This document shows, piece after piece, positions 45,096 through 57,396 of a DNA stretch of 64,000 bases. The position numbers were made by a program, and so were the translations under genes. Position 1 is the stretch's first letter, and the number at the start of each line of letters is the position of its first letter. The notes beneath the pieces were generated by a model. It saw only the letters and a list, made by a program, of their open reading frames with translations, was not told the DNA's origin and did no database searches. The DNA is from Odobenus rosmarus divergens. Lineage: Eukaryota; Chordata; Mammalia; Carnivora; Odobenidae. The stretch spans positions 362,457-426,456 of the forward strand of contig NW_004451515.1 in NCBI RefSeq assembly GCF_000321225.1, read 5' to 3'.

Positions 45096-45359
45096 CTAGG
45101 TAAGGTGTTTTTCTCCTCTGGCATCTTTAAATATTTTTTGTTTTCTATAGTTTATATATGATATGCCTAGGCTTGGGTTTTGGGGTTTTTGGGGGGGCGG
45201 GGTTTTTGGAGGCATAGGTATTGTCCTGCTTGGTGTTCTCTGAGCTCCCTGGATCTGTGGTTTTGTGCCTGTCTTTAATTTGGGGCAATTCTTAGTCATT
45301 ATTTTTTCAGGTACTTCTTCTATTCCTTTTCTTCCCCTTCTGGTATTCCCATTATGCAT
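45096..45359 (-). pseudogene. L1 ORF1 fragment
   Basis: Minus-strand frame containing KGIEEVPEKIMTKNCPKL, KTGTKPQIQGAQRTPSR and YRKQKIFKDAREKH-like residues, the RNA-binding part of the L1 ORF1 protein. The middle is proline-rich and diverged. Degenerate. Confidence 0.75.
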
Positions 45360-46849
45360 ATGTTACACTATTTGTAGCTGTCCCACAGTTGGATATTCTC
45401 CTCTGTTTTTTATAGTTTTTTTAGTCATTGCTATTCAGTTTTAGAGGTTTCTAATAAGATATCCTCAAGCTCAGAGTTTCTTTAGCTGATCCTGTCTACT
45501 AATAAGCCCATCAAAGGCATTCTTCATTTCTTTTATAGTGGTTTTTATCTCTAGCATTTCTTTTTTGATTCTTTCTTAGAATTTCCATCTCTTTGCTTAC
45601 ATTGCCGATCTGTTCTTGCATGCTATCTACTTGTCCATTAAAGCCCTTAGCATATTAATCATTGTTGCTTTAAATCCCTGGTCTCTTCATTCCAACATGT
45701 CTATCATAGATGGGTCTGGTTCTGATGCTTGTTCTGTCCCTTCATACTGTTTTTTTGCCTTTCAGTATGCCTTGCCATTTTGTCTTAATAGCCAGGCATG
45801 ATGTACTGGGTAAAAGGAACTGTTATAAAAAGGCATTTATTAATGTGGTGGTAAGATGGGGGGCAGGGAAGCATTCTATACTAGTATGATTAGGTCTCAG
45901 TCTTCTAGCAAGTGTGTGCCTCTGGACTATGAACTTCACAAGTACGCCTTAGTCTTCCCCTTTCCAACCACTGCCCTGTTAGGTGAACAGGATGGCCACA
46001 GTGGGCACAAGTTGGGTATTTCCCTTTTCCCAGGTCAGTTAGACTCTGATAAAATCCAAGCAGTTAGGCTGTGGTTATTATAAAATAGTTTCCCTCAGGG
46101 TAAGTCATGTTGAGAAGAACAGAATGCTCTGGCATATTTCAAAATGTTTTTTCCTCTCTCCCTGCCCAAAACATGAGAAGATTTTTCAGTGATATTCACT
46201 GTGAGAACCTGGTAGGGCTCCAGGAGATAAAACTCACAAAAGCGTGGGCCCTCTTCCCTGTCCCCCCATGACTGCGTCCCCCTAGAGTGTCATCTCCCAG
46301 ACTTGTCCACGTGAGCTTCTAGCAATTTCTCCATTACATACGATTCAGGTTTCTCTACTCTGGCACCAGTTCCCATGGAGGTTTGTGATTCAGTCTGTAT
46401 TCTCAGTAAGTTGTGATTCTCTGTATTCTCCTGTCTGTCTTTCTGATCTTAGGAGAAGTGGTTTGCCCTATGACCACACTTCTCTTTTGGATCTAAGAAG
46501 AGTTGTTGATTTTCCAGTTCGTTCAGCTTTTAGTTATTGTAGGGACAGAGTGGCAGCTTCCAAGCTTCTTACTACATGCCAGACCAGAGCTGGAAGTCCT
46601 CAGATTATTCCAATTTAATATGGCAAGTTTGTATCAGGCCCTAAAGCAGAGATTCAAAAGAATTGGTTGAATACTTATGTAACATGAGCATTTCTTACCA
46701 GAATTTTGAGAAACCCTTCAGTAGTAGGTAGTGTGGGTTGGATTTAATATTTATTGTGACAAGCCTAGCTTGTAGACTGGCACTGGGGAATAAGGTAAGT
46801 CAAGCTCTCTCTCCTCTGGGTCTTACCCACCTACTACCTATCCCCCTCC

Positions 46850-47107
46850 CATCTCCAACTCAGGTCTCAGTTGAGTATCTTTTCCTTCAAGAAGTCTCCT
46901 TGATCACCACCACCCACCCCTACCACCTTCTCATGTGGTCCCATTACACCCTATTCTCATTCTGTAACTCCCATCTCTTCTTTCATTTCTCATTCAATAT
47001 GTCTCCCCCCATTAAACTGTTCAACATGAGGGGGTGGAACCACATCTGTGATCACTGTTGTATCCACTGCACTTCGCACTCTGTATTGTTGAATAAATAA
47101 ATAAATG
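46850..47107 (+). mobile_element. L2 3' region
   Basis: 'ttccttcaagaagtctcctt', 'gtggtcccattacacccta', 'gtgatcactgttgtatccac', and 'ttgttgaataaataaataaa' correspond to L2 3' blocks. The 120-codon frame 46738-47100 is derived from it. Confidence 0.7.
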
Positions 47108-47919
47108 ATAGTAGATTCATACGGAAATACGCCTCCTCAGGTGGCTACCATATGTAGTTGATATTATTAACTACTGTATCCTGATTATTCTGTCATAATT
47201 TTATTACTCATTATCTTCAAAAAATTCTTCAGAACCTTAATTATAATGTACTTACTATTCTAAATTGGTATCTTGATTATTGATAAATAGTTCTTGTCAT
47301 CCTTGCTCTTATTCTTTGTGTTATATTTTTTGATGTGGCAAAGGCCATTGAGGCAATATTTTCTTTTTATTTTTAGCTTGTATCATTGTTGAAGACTTGG
47401 AAAAAGCAATTAACATTGCCACACAAACAGGATTGTAAAGAAAAAATTATTTTATACTATCTACTATAAACTTGCTATTAATTGTAATTTTCAGTAACAG
47501 AATATTTGGACTTAAAATGTTTAGACACAGCAAAACAATTTAGCAATATTGTCTTAGATGACTTGGATTCTTTTTTTTCTGGCAAACAAGGCAGTTGGCT
47601 TCATCAGTGCAAAAGGTTTTACTCCTGGCAGATAAGAATAATGAGAAGCCCAGAAATGCTCCCGTGGGTACTAAGAACTAATATCAGAATAACCATTTGC
47701 TTTGCAGTATGCCTTATGGTTGAATTAGTGAGGTCACTAATTTCTTTTTTCTTAACAACTGCTGCTGATGGTTATCTTGTGAAATGATAAGTGTGTGGTT
47801 TAAGCCTAATTTTTAGGAGCTGAGCATAGCCCAGCCCCTGCTCTGATGGTGAACACATGTTAACATTGCTCATTGTTGTCCAGAGGAAAGTAAGCTATTT
47901 GCTAGTCAAATGCATTCAT
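47108..47919. other. AT-rich unique sequence, no gene
   Basis: A 93-codon plus frame (47506-47787) has no recognisable domain. No repeat assigned. Confidence 0.4.
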
Positions 47920-48035
47920 TCAACAGATGATTCTTTATTGAGCACCTACTTATTGGCCGTTCATTGGGTTATACCCTAGACATATAAAGATAAATAAAAT
48001 AGCAAGTTCTCTGCCTTCCAGAGGCTATGAGTCAA
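47920..48035 (-). mobile_element. L2 3' end, antisense
   Basis: 'ttctttattgagcacctact' then 'agcaagttctctgccttcca' is an antisense L2 terminus. Confidence 0.65.
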
Positions 48036-50314
48036 TCAAGAGAAATGAGAATTAAATGTTGTTAGATCTGAGAATCTGAGACCCCCCCCCATAATGGAGA
48101 TTTTGGTTACTAACTCCTGCCAATGTGACACCTTACACATATTCTTATGTGTGTTTGCAACTTGGAATAATTTCAGACATCTGTGTTTTGATTGTTTGCA
48201 ATATAAAGTAGCTGAAGAATAACTTATTATTGGCATTAAATTATTAACTATAGATGTATTTGAGTGCACACAGTATCATAGAAAGAATAATTTATATGTG
48301 GAAATGGTATACTTTTAGTCTCATATAAAATTGCCAAAGATAACATTCACGAAAAACCTTTTCTCTGAAATACAATGTTGTATGTATCAGCCACTTAATT
48401 ATTTTGCTCAACAACAAAAATTAACACATCACTCATATAATTTGATCGGGATGACTTAGACAGTTAGAAATTATAATTTTAATAACTAAATTTTAATTTA
48501 GAAATGTTTGTGTTCAGAATGGTGAGATAACTTGGTAATAAGAAGAATCTGACATACACTTAGAGAAAACCATGCATAAAATGACAAGTTCCTCAAGATT
48601 TATAGGCACCCAGTTACTTGGAATAGAATGAGAGTTAATGCTATGTCTTTTTTCCCATTCTGCCAGCCAGACAAGACCTCTTATTTAAAGGGCAGGGCTC
48701 CCTCCACTGTTCTTAAATCAAGGCTCTGCTGTCTGACAAACTGCCCTCCATGATATTCACAGGATATTTATAACATTGGGAAGTACACAAAAAAAGGAAG
48801 CTGTTTAATGAAGAGCTTTGCATGTTGTAGTGCTATACATCATGTGGTTCAATTTAGATTCTCTGAAATATCAGAGTTAGAATGAAATTATCAAAAGGGG
48901 AAAAGTCACATGGCATTGGTACAAACAAGATGTGCCTATTTGTATTTATGTTTGCTAATGAAATTCAGCCATGGTTACCACTTTGATTTTAAGAGTCTTA
49001 GACCACCATTCAGTTTTATTCATTGTAATTAAATCTCTTGCCCACACGCAGACACAAGGGCAGCAAGAAAAGGGGGCCTATTTTATCTTTTAAAAAACTA
49101 CTACATGGCTTTGATATGAAGTTCCAGAGCTTCAAAGCTTTGTAGCATTAAAACAAAACAGCATGTCTCTCGGGGCACAGTCACCTCCTTAGGCGAAAGG
49201 AGGGGTTGGGAGAGGGCTTGGACTCTGAATCCAGAGACCCCACAGAGGGCAGGACTGAACTGGGGCATCTGGGGGCAGTCGAATTTGAGACAACTTGATA
49301 TAGTCCCCAGTGTTGCTGCCAGAAGAGTGGTAGCAAAAGGCCAGATAGAAGCACAACTGGTTTTTACTGGTAAAACTTGGGAGTCAGGTGGGGCAGAAGG
49401 GAGGGCTAACTTAGCAGTCTTGTGAAACAGCATTTATACAAGAAATTCGGACAAGTACCTACCTTCCCACCCCAGCTCAACTGGCGATTTTAATAAAGCA
49501 AACACTTGAGTTAACTTAGTAAGTAAGGACTAAAGAAAGCCTGTTGCTTCTCTTTTGCCCCACTCCCTCCCCACGTTTTCCCTCCAGCAAAGCCAAGCTA
49601 GTGGCTGTAGGACCCCTTCCCTCTGTGCTTCTTCCTCCCTGTAGGCTGGAGGAGAACACTTGGGAAACCACCAGGCCCCTGATAACCGGGGCAGCTCCTG
49701 GGGCCCACAAATCAACTAAAATGCAAAGAGTTTCCCCTACACTTTGTTAATTGGGAGTTCGGGGGAGCTTGGGAAAGGGAGAGTATATGCTCCAAATCCT
49801 TTTATTGTCCTTTTTACTACTCGATGTAACTCAAATTGGCCAACTCCAAACAGATCCAGGCAGGCCACCTTATTTGCTCAGCCTTAGTAAAACTTCTATG
49901 GGAACGCATGGTATGTCACCCCCTGAAGGTCCCAAAGATGCATGCTTTTGCCATAGAACCTCTCAGCCACGTTTCTCTTACTAATTTTGATATTTCATCC
50001 ATTTATCAAAATTATTCTTTTGGGCACTTAGGGAAATTAAGTGATTCTCCAAGGAAGAGCTAATCATATAGCAGAAGACTCAGAAGTAGAACAAAAAGCT
50101 CATAATGGCCTGCCTTGTTCTAACTACTCAGCTGTCCTGTTTCAGACATCATTAAGCCCCACCCCCACACACACACACTTCAGTCCCTTCACTTTTGTGC
50201 TGCTCCCAAGGGCTCTTAATCCGGAAAAATAATTTCTTTCCCTACATCTGTTTTCCCCATCAGGGTCAGAGAAGCTAAACACATAGCTTTGGGCAGAATG
50301 AGAACCATCCATAA
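48036..50314. other. Unique sequence, no gene
   Basis: Contains a 9-base C run near 48082-48090. Frames at 49101-49433 minus and 49516-49984 on both strands overlap one another and show no domain. Confidence 0.4.
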
Positions 50315-50480
50315 AGAGCCCTAGACTGAGTCAGGAATCCTGGGCTGACCAGTGATGGGTCTCTCTCTTTCTCTCTCTTCTCTCTCGGCATTGGTTTCTT
50401 CACCTGTTAAATTAGGAATTGGAAGAGAGGAGTTCACAAGATACTTTCCCATCCCAGAATTCTATTGTTCTTTGATTCTA
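50315..50480 (+). mobile_element. MIR element with CT expansion
   Basis: 'gactgagtcaggaatcctgg', 'ttggtttcttcacctgttaa' and 'cagaattctattgttctttg' fit a sense MIR. A (TC)n stretch at 50360-50387 lies where the middle of MIR would be. Confidence 0.6.
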
Positions 50481-51304
50481 GATATAAGCAAAGGGTTTTG
50501 TTCTGCTTGGTTTACTCAGTTTTCCAAACCGCATTTTCTTTATGGAATTAAACATGGCGTGGCAGTCTGAAGGACTGTGTTCCTCTACAACGGCATCCCA
50601 GCATCGGGGAGGGTAAAACAATAATGACCTTCCAGCGAGAAACATGAGAAATAGAGGTGTCCCATCTGCCGTCTAGGTAAAAGGCATGATCAGAAAACCT
50701 TAATATCTATTTCTCCTATATTAAATTATATGCCAATATTAGGATTTCCATTAAGAAACATGATTTACTGTATAATCATGACAGATTCTGAAAGGGAGCC
50801 ATTTATTGACAAAACCATTTTGGGGGTCTGTTAGTGGTATATTCATCCTCTCTCCCTCCATTTTCAGCCCTCACCATGCATCCAAACCACCTGGATTGCT
50901 CAAACTCCACTCAGGCCAGTTGACTTGAAGGAGAGCTGGAGTATCTGTTATTTTTCTAAGTTCTCCAGTGATTTGGACATACGGTGGTTTTTTTGTTTGT
51001 TTGTTTTTTGTTTCTATTTTTGTTTTTTACTATATACTGTTCTCAAAATTGGTTTGGAAAATAAGGACCAGTTGCAAATGCCTCCAAACTGAAGATGATT
51101 TAGATTCAAGTCCCATCTCTGTCCTCTGAAGTATTATACCAGTCTGCTCTAGTTTAAATTAGAATTCAAATTTCAATTTACCCTTTAAGTGATGTTGAGT
51201 AAGAATTGAGTTTGTTAGGACTAGGAGAATATGTATGTCAATAGTAATCTGGGTAGAATAAATTATGTGAGATTTCAGGGATTTTGTTTTCTTTTGCTTA
51301 GTGT
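50481..51304. other. Unique sequence, no gene
   Basis: T-rich (TTTG)n-like stretch at 50989-51030. Nothing else recognised. Confidence 0.4.
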
Positions 51305-51475
51305 AAGACAGTGTGGTGTAATGAAAAGCGTACAGTCCCTGGGTTTGAAATCCTAAATCTACCACTCACTAGTCATGTCACTTTAAAAGCGGGAATAATA
51401 ACTTTTTTTTTTTTTACTAGTTGTGGTAAGACTAAATTAGATACGGGCATGAAAGTGCTTCGTAAACTATAAACC
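51305..51475 (+). mobile_element. MIR element
   Basis: 'gacagtgtggtgtaatgaaa', 'aaatctaccactcactagtc', and 'aagtgcttcgtaaactat' give a sense MIR of the subtype with the 'aaagcgctttgtaaac' end; an 11-T run interrupts it. Confidence 0.7.
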
Positions 51476-51684
51476 ATGTATCTCAGCGTTTTTAAATCTT
51501 TGCCCCTCCCTGCATTAAAAAAACTACAAAACTCATGTCCTTTTAAATGTTATTTGAAATAAATTTGTGATAAAAAGCAAAAAATATAAACAAAATGGAT
51601 GTTTTGTTTTGTCCCTCCTTCCCACTCTTGAGAATGACCTCTTAGTGCATTTTACTTGATAGTTAAACCTTTAACATTAAATTA

Positions 51685-51792
51685 GAAGCTTAGTGAGAGC
51701 CAGGACTGTGTTACTTCTCTATGTATCCTTTGTACCACCAAGCACATAGTGGCTTACATAAAGTAAGAACTCAATAAAGATTTGCTAAAATC
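51685..51792 (+). mobile_element. L2 3' end fragment
   Basis: 'gaagcttagtgagagccagg', 'gtaccaccaagcacatagtg' and 'agaactcaataaagatttg' match the L2 terminus. Confidence 0.75.
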
Positions 51793-52415
51793 AAATTATT
51801 CAAGTTTATAGGAATTCAAGCAATAGAACCAAAATTGTCTGTCTTCGGCCTTTAGAAATGAAGTATATGTGAGTGAATTTGGGACCCACTACAATGAAAT
51901 TCTTTTTTTTTCCTTTTCTTCCTTTATTGAAGAATAATTGACAAATATATAATCATCTATATTTAAAGTGTACAACATGGTAATTTGATATACATATACA
52001 TTGTGGAGTGATTACCAAGGTCAAGATACAGTAATTAGCACACCTATCACCTCATGTAGTTAACTCTTGCTCGTGTGTGTGTAGTGACATTGCTTAAGAT
52101 CTACTCTCAGCAGCTTTCAAGTACACAATACCATCTTACAACTCTAGCTATACATTAGATCCTCAGAACACATTCCTCTGTAACTGAAAGTCTGTACCCT
52201 TTGACCTACATCTCCCTATTTCCCTCTCCCCGCAGCCCCTGGCAACCACCATTTACTCATTCTGTTCTGTTTCTGTGAAATCAGCATTTAGTGATACCAT
52301 ACAGTATTTGTCTTTTTCTGGCTGGCTTATTTCACTTAGCGTAATGCCCTTCAGGTTCATCCATATTGGCAGACATGGCAGGATTTCCTTCTACTTTATG
52401 ACTGAATAATATTCG

Positions 52416-52508
52416 GTTGTGTGTGTGTATACACACACACACACACACATACATACATACATACATTCTTAAAAGAATATGTGAGATATATATATATATA
52501 TATATATC
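52416..52508. repeat. Compound microsatellite with perfect 24-bp palindrome
   Basis: (GT)n-ATAC-(AC)n centred at 52429/52430 makes a perfect 24-bp palindrome (52418-52441). It is followed by (CATA)n, a small 'attctt'/'aagaat' hairpin and (AT)n at 52487-52506. It lies in the L1 3' region where other L1 copies carry a simple 'tatata' stretch. Confidence 0.9.
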
Positions 52509-54105
52509 CATCAGAGAACATTGAGGTTGTTTCCATAGCTTAGCTATTGTGAAGAATGCTGCAGTGAACACAGAGCTGCCAATATCTCTTTAAGATACTG
52601 ATTTCATTTCCCTTAGGATATATACCTGGAAGTGGAATTGCTGAGTCATTATGGTAATTTTATTTTTAATATTTTGAACAAGCGCCATACTGTTCTATGA
52701 CTATAGCAGATTACATCCCCGCCAACAGTGTACAAGGGTTCCCTTTTCTCCACATCCTTGCCGTTTGTTATCCCTTATCTTTTTGTTAATAGCCATCCTA
52801 ACAGGTGTCAGGGAATATCTCATTGTGGCTTTGATTTGCATTTTTCTGATGATTAGTGATGTTGGGCACCTTTTCATGTATTCCTTGGCCATTGGTATGT
52901 TTTCCTTGAGCAAATGTCTATTCAGGTCCTTTGCCCATTTTTAATTGGATTATTTGCCTTTTTGCCATTAAATAATGAGTTCTTTTTATATTTTGGGTAT
53001 TAACTCCTAATAAGATATATATTTGCAAATATTTTCTCCCATTCTGTAGGTTGCCTTTACAATTTATTGTTTCCTTTACTATGCAGAAGCTTTTTCTTTT
53101 GATGTAGTCCACTTATTTTAGTTTTTGTTGCCTTTGCTTTTGGTGTCTGATTCAAGAAATCATTTCCAACACCAGTGTCAAGGAGCTTACTCCCTGTGTT
53201 TACTTCTAGGAGCTTTGCAGTTTCAGGTCTTACATTCAAATTTTTAATCCATGTTGAATTGATTTTTGTGTCTGATTTTGTGTATGGTGTAAAATATGGG
53301 TCTAGTTTTATTCTTTTGCATGTGGCTGTCCATTTATTTGAAAGACCATCCTTTCCCCTAGTATATTCCTGGCTCCTTTGTCAAAAATTAATTGACCATA
53401 TACATGTAGGTTTATTTCTGGGCTCTCTCTTCTGTTCCATTTATCTGTGTCTGTTTTTATACCAGTACCATACTGTTCTGATTACTACAGTTTTGTAACA
53501 TAGTTTGAAATCAGTAAATGTGATACGTACAGTTTTGTTCTTCTGTCTCATGATTGCTTTGGCTATTCCAAGTGAACCTTGGGTTTATATTTTCTATTTC
53601 TGTAAAAAAAAAAATACCATTGGAATTTTGACAGGATTGAATTGAATCTGTAGATTGCTTGGGGTAATATAGACATTTTAACAATATTAATTCTCCCAGC
53701 CCACAAATTCAGGTTATCTTTCCATTTATTTGTGTCTTCCTCAATTTCTTTACCAGTGTTTTATAGTTTTGAGGGTACAGATCTTTCATCTCCTTGGTTA
53801 ATTTTTTCCCAGTGACTTTATTGTGTTTGATCCTATTGTAAATGGCATTGCTTTCTTAATTTCCCTTTGAGATAGTTCATGGTTTGTGTACAGAAACACA
53901 ATGGATTTTTGTATGTTGATTTTGTGTCCTGGATGAATGAATTAATTTATAGTTCTAAAACTTTTTTGCTGGCACCATTAGGGCTTTCTATGTATAAGAT
54001 CATGTCATCTGCAAATAAAGATAATTTTACTTTTTCCTCTCTGAATTAGGTGCCATTTCTTTTTTTCTTGCCTAAATGCTATGGTTAGGACTTTCACTAC
54101 TTCCA

Positions 54106-54288
54106 CTACTGTCTTGTTCCTGATCTTAGAGGAAAGGCTTTTAACTTTTCACCAGTAAGCATGATGTTAGCTTTGGGTTTGTCGTATATGGCCTTTATTA
54201 TGTTGAGGTACATTCTTAGTACACCTAATTTGTTGAGAGTTTTTATTATGAATGGATGTTGACTTTGGTCAAATGCTTTTTTCTGCAT
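54106..54288 (-). pseudogene. L1 ORF2 reverse-transcriptase fragment
   Basis: Minus-strand frame with [40 protein letters not shown] and FPLRSGTRQ, the RT palm block that precedes the catalytic FADD. Well conserved over 60 residues, then truncated by a stop. Confidence 0.9.
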
Positions 54289-54495
54289 CTATTGAAATGA
54301 TCATAAGGTTTTTACAGTTTGTTCTATTAATGTGGTGTATCATGTTTATTGCTTTGTGTATATTTCATCACCCTTGCATCCCAGAGATAACGTCACTTGA
54401 TCATGTGTATAATCCTTCTAGTGTGCTACTGAATTTGGTTTGCTAGGAGTTTGTTGAGGATTTTTGCATCTATGTTTAGCAGGGACATGGCCTAT

Positions 54496-55295
54496 GTGAT
54501 ATTGTGATTTATAATAAGAAATATACATTTGAAATTCATCCCTATTTCTGGAACAGATCTCCTAAAGCCTTTGGAATTTCTCATGGGCTATGAAGGTGTC
54601 TCTTGTTATGTCAGTGAGGTGACTTCTGGAGTGCATCTAAGGATGGAGGCTGGTTGCCAGTGGAGCCAATCATGTGATTAGAGGGTTGGAACTTCCCATC
54701 CCACCCCCCAACCTCCAGGGAGGGAAGAGGGCCTGGAGATTGAGTTCACTCACCAATGGCCATAGATTTAATCAATCTTGTTTATGTAACAAAGTCCATT
54801 AAAAAAAAAAGATGGGATTCAGAGAGCTTTCATGTTGGTGAACACATGGAGATTCAGGGTGAATGGCACACTCAGAGAAGGCATGGAAGCTCCATGCCCT
54901 AACCTCATACCTTGCCCTATGCTTGTCCTTCATCTGACTGTTCCTGAATTATATACTTTTGTAATAAACCAGTAATCTTATAAGTAAAATGTTCTTCTGA
55001 GTTCTGTGAGCCACTCTGGCAAATTAATCAAACCCTCCAGTCTACAGCTGGTCATTCAGAAGCACAGGTGGTAACCTGGACTTGTGATTGGCATCTACAG
55101 TGCAGGGGGCTGGGGGGGGTGGCGGGGAGGCAGCAGTTTTATAGGACTGAGTCCTTAACCTGTGGGATATGATACTCTGTCCAGGTAGATGTGTCAGAAT
55201 TAAGTTGAATTGTAGGACACTGAACTGGTGTCCAAGAATTGCTTGTTGGTATGGAAAAAAACCCACATCAGAACTGGTGACCAAAGTCTTAGACT
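54496..55295 (+). mobile_element. LTR-like interspersed repeat nested in L1 (family unassigned)
   Basis: About 800 bp interrupt the L1. Recognisable blocks are 'attgtgatttataataagaa', 'gttgccagtggagccaatca', 'gtgaacacatggagattcag', and 'taataaaccagtaatctta' followed by 'ctgagttctgtgagccactc'. I recall the same order from a mammalian LTR-type repeat with an AATAAA signal, but cannot name the family. No gag, pol or env sequence is present. The orientation follows the polyadenylation signal near 54961. Confidence 0.6.
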
Positions 55296-55540
55296 GTAAT
55301 TTTCTTTTCTTATGGTGTCCTTCTTTGGCTTTGGTATCAAGATAAGGCTTGCCTTGTAAAGTGAGTTTTAAAATGTTTCCTCCTCTTCAATTTTTGAGAG
55401 TTGAGAAGGATTGGTATTAATTCTTCTTTAAATGTTTGGTAGAATTCATCAGTGAAGTCTTCTGGTCCTGGGATTTTATTTGTTGGAAGATTTTCTATTA
55501 CTCATTCAGTCTCTTTGCTCATTATTGGTCTGTTCAGATT

Positions 55541-56064
55541 TTCTATTCATACTTTTTTGTATTTATTTACATTCAATTAATTAACATATAATGTATTATT
55601 AGTTTCAGAGGTAGAGGTCAGTGATTCATCAGTCTTATATAATACCCAATGCTCATTAAATCATGTACCCTCCTTAATGTCCATCACCCAGTTACCCCAT
55701 CCCCCCACCTCCCTCCCCTCCAGCAATCCTCAGTTTGTTTCCTATGCTTAAGAGTCTCTTAATGGTTTGTCTCCCTCTCTGATTTTGTCTTGTTTTATTT
55801 TTTCCTCTCTTCCCCTTTGATCCTGTTTTGTTTCTTAAGTTCCACATCTGAGTGAGATCATATGATAATTGTCTCTGATTGACTTATTTTGCTTAGCATA
55901 ATACCCTCTAGTTCCATCCACGTCATTGCAAATGGCAAGATTTCATTTCTTGATGGCTAAGTAGTATTCCATTATATATACCACATCTTCTTTATCCATT
56001 CATCTGTCGATGGATATCTAGGCTCTTTCCATAGTTTGGCTATTGTGGACATTGCTTCTATTCA
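55541..56064 (-). mobile_element. Carnivore L1 3' end, antisense, nested in older L1, with TSD
   Basis: The TSD 'ttctattca' occurs at 55541-55549 and 56056-56064. The body 55550-56055 reads antisense 3' UTR ('caatcctcagtttgtttcc'), the ORF2 end ('ctagttccatccacgtcatt', 'atggcaagatttcatttc') and stops at 'ttggctattgtggacattgc'. Same 3' UTR class as the inverted arm at 4650. Confidence 0.92.
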
Positions 56065-56638
56065 ATCTTGGTAAGTAGCAGGTTTCTAAGAATTTATCCG
56101 TGTCTTCTAAGTTATCTGATTTGTTTGCATATTCTTGTTCGTATTGGTCTCTGATGATCCTTTGAATTGTTGTGATATCATAATGTCTCTTCTTTTATCT
56201 ATAATTTTATTTATTTGAATCATCTCTCTTTTTTTTAGTCTAGCTAAAGGTCTGTCAATTTTCTTTATTTTTTCAGAAAACCATCTCTTAGTTGTTGATC
56301 TTAACTACTGTCTTCCTATTCATTTATTTCTGCTGTCATTTTTATTATTCCCTTCCTTCTGCTATCTTTGGGCTAGTTTGTTCTTCTTTCCCAGAAGTAT
56401 AAGGTTAGATTGTTTATTTTAAATCTTTCTTTTTTTCTTAATGCAGACATTTATTGCTATGAACTTCTCTATCAGAACTGCATTTGCTACATCCCATAAG
56501 TTTTGGTATGTTATGTTTCCTTTTTGGTTTGTCTCAAGATACTTTATTTCCCTTTTGATTTCTTCTTTGACCCATTGACTATTCAGAAATGCATTGTTTA
56601 ATTTCTACATATTTGTGAATTTTCCAGATTTCCTTTTG

Positions 56639-56893
56639 TTACTGATTTCTGGTTTCATACCATTGTGCCCAGAAAAGATACTTGATTTCGGTCTTCTTAA
56701 GTTTTTTAAGCCTGGTTTTATAACATAACATATGGTCTATCCTGGAGAATGTTCTGTGTGCACTTGAGAATATTTTGTATTCTTCTGCTTTTGGATTGAC
56801 TGTTCTGTATATGTCTGTTAGGTCCATTTGGTCTAAAGTGTAGGTCAAGCCCACTATTTCCTTAATGATATTAAGTCTGGATGATCTGCCCAT
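56639..56893 (-). pseudogene. L1 ORF2 endonuclease-domain fragment
   Basis: Minus-strand frame with TLDQMDLTDIYRTVNPKAEE, YKIFSSAHRTFSRIDHMLCY and KTRLKKLKKTEIKYLFWAQW. The SDH catalytic motif normally following this block is not recognisable. Decayed. Confidence 0.9.
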
Positions 56894-57120
56894 TGTTGAA
56901 ATGGGGTATTGAAGTCCATCCCCTACTATTTTTGCATCGATATGTTTTTGCCTACAGATCTGTTAATAATCATTTAATATATTTAGGTGCTCTGATATTG
57001 GGTGCATATATATTTATGATTATTACAGCCTCTTGATGAATTGACCCCTTTATCATTATATAATGATCTTTTTTATCTCTTGTTACAGCTTTTGACCTAA
57101 AGTTCATTTTTTTCTATTAT

Positions 57121-57396
57121 AAGAATAGCTACCCCTAGAGTAAGTCGGAGGGGGAGACGAACCATTAGAGACGATGGACTCTGAAAAACAAACTGAGGGT
57201 TCTAGAGGGGAGGGGGGTGGGGGGATGGGTTAGCCTGGTGATGGGTATTAAAGAGGGCACATTCTGCGTGGAGCACTGGGTGTTATGCACAAACAATGAA
57301 TCATGGAACACTGCATCAAAAACTAATGATGTAATGTATGGTGGTTAACATAACAATAAAAAAATTATTAAAAAAAAAAAAAGAATAACTACCCCT
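57121..57396 (+). mobile_element. Young carnivore L1 3' UTR insertion with 16-bp TSD
   Basis: TSD 'aagaatagctacccct' at 57121-57136 recurs with one change at 57381-57396. The body 57137-57380 has 'gggggagacgaaccattaga', 'gggttagcctggtgatgggt', 'actaatgatgtaatgtatgg' and a poly-A tail. It is nearly the same sequence as the sense arm at 4886-5111, so both belong to one young subfamily. Confidence 0.96.

Larger units (their letters stand above)
40208..46605 (-). mobile_element. Nearly full-length old L1, antisense (about 6.4 kb)
   Basis: In plus-strand order it shows the antisense 3' UTR (40230-40550: 'ggtttggacaaatgtataat'), ORF2 from C-terminus to endonuclease (about 40600-44300), ORF1-like coding sequence (about 45100-45360) and a 5' region (about 45450-46605) with 'gggtctggttctgatgcttg', 'gtcagttagactctgataaa' and 'ctaagaagagttgttgattt'. 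No large later insertion interrupts it. All open frames are broken into pieces, so it cannot move. Age is that of mammal-wide or early carnivore L1M-type copies; subfamily not determined. Confidence 0.88.
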
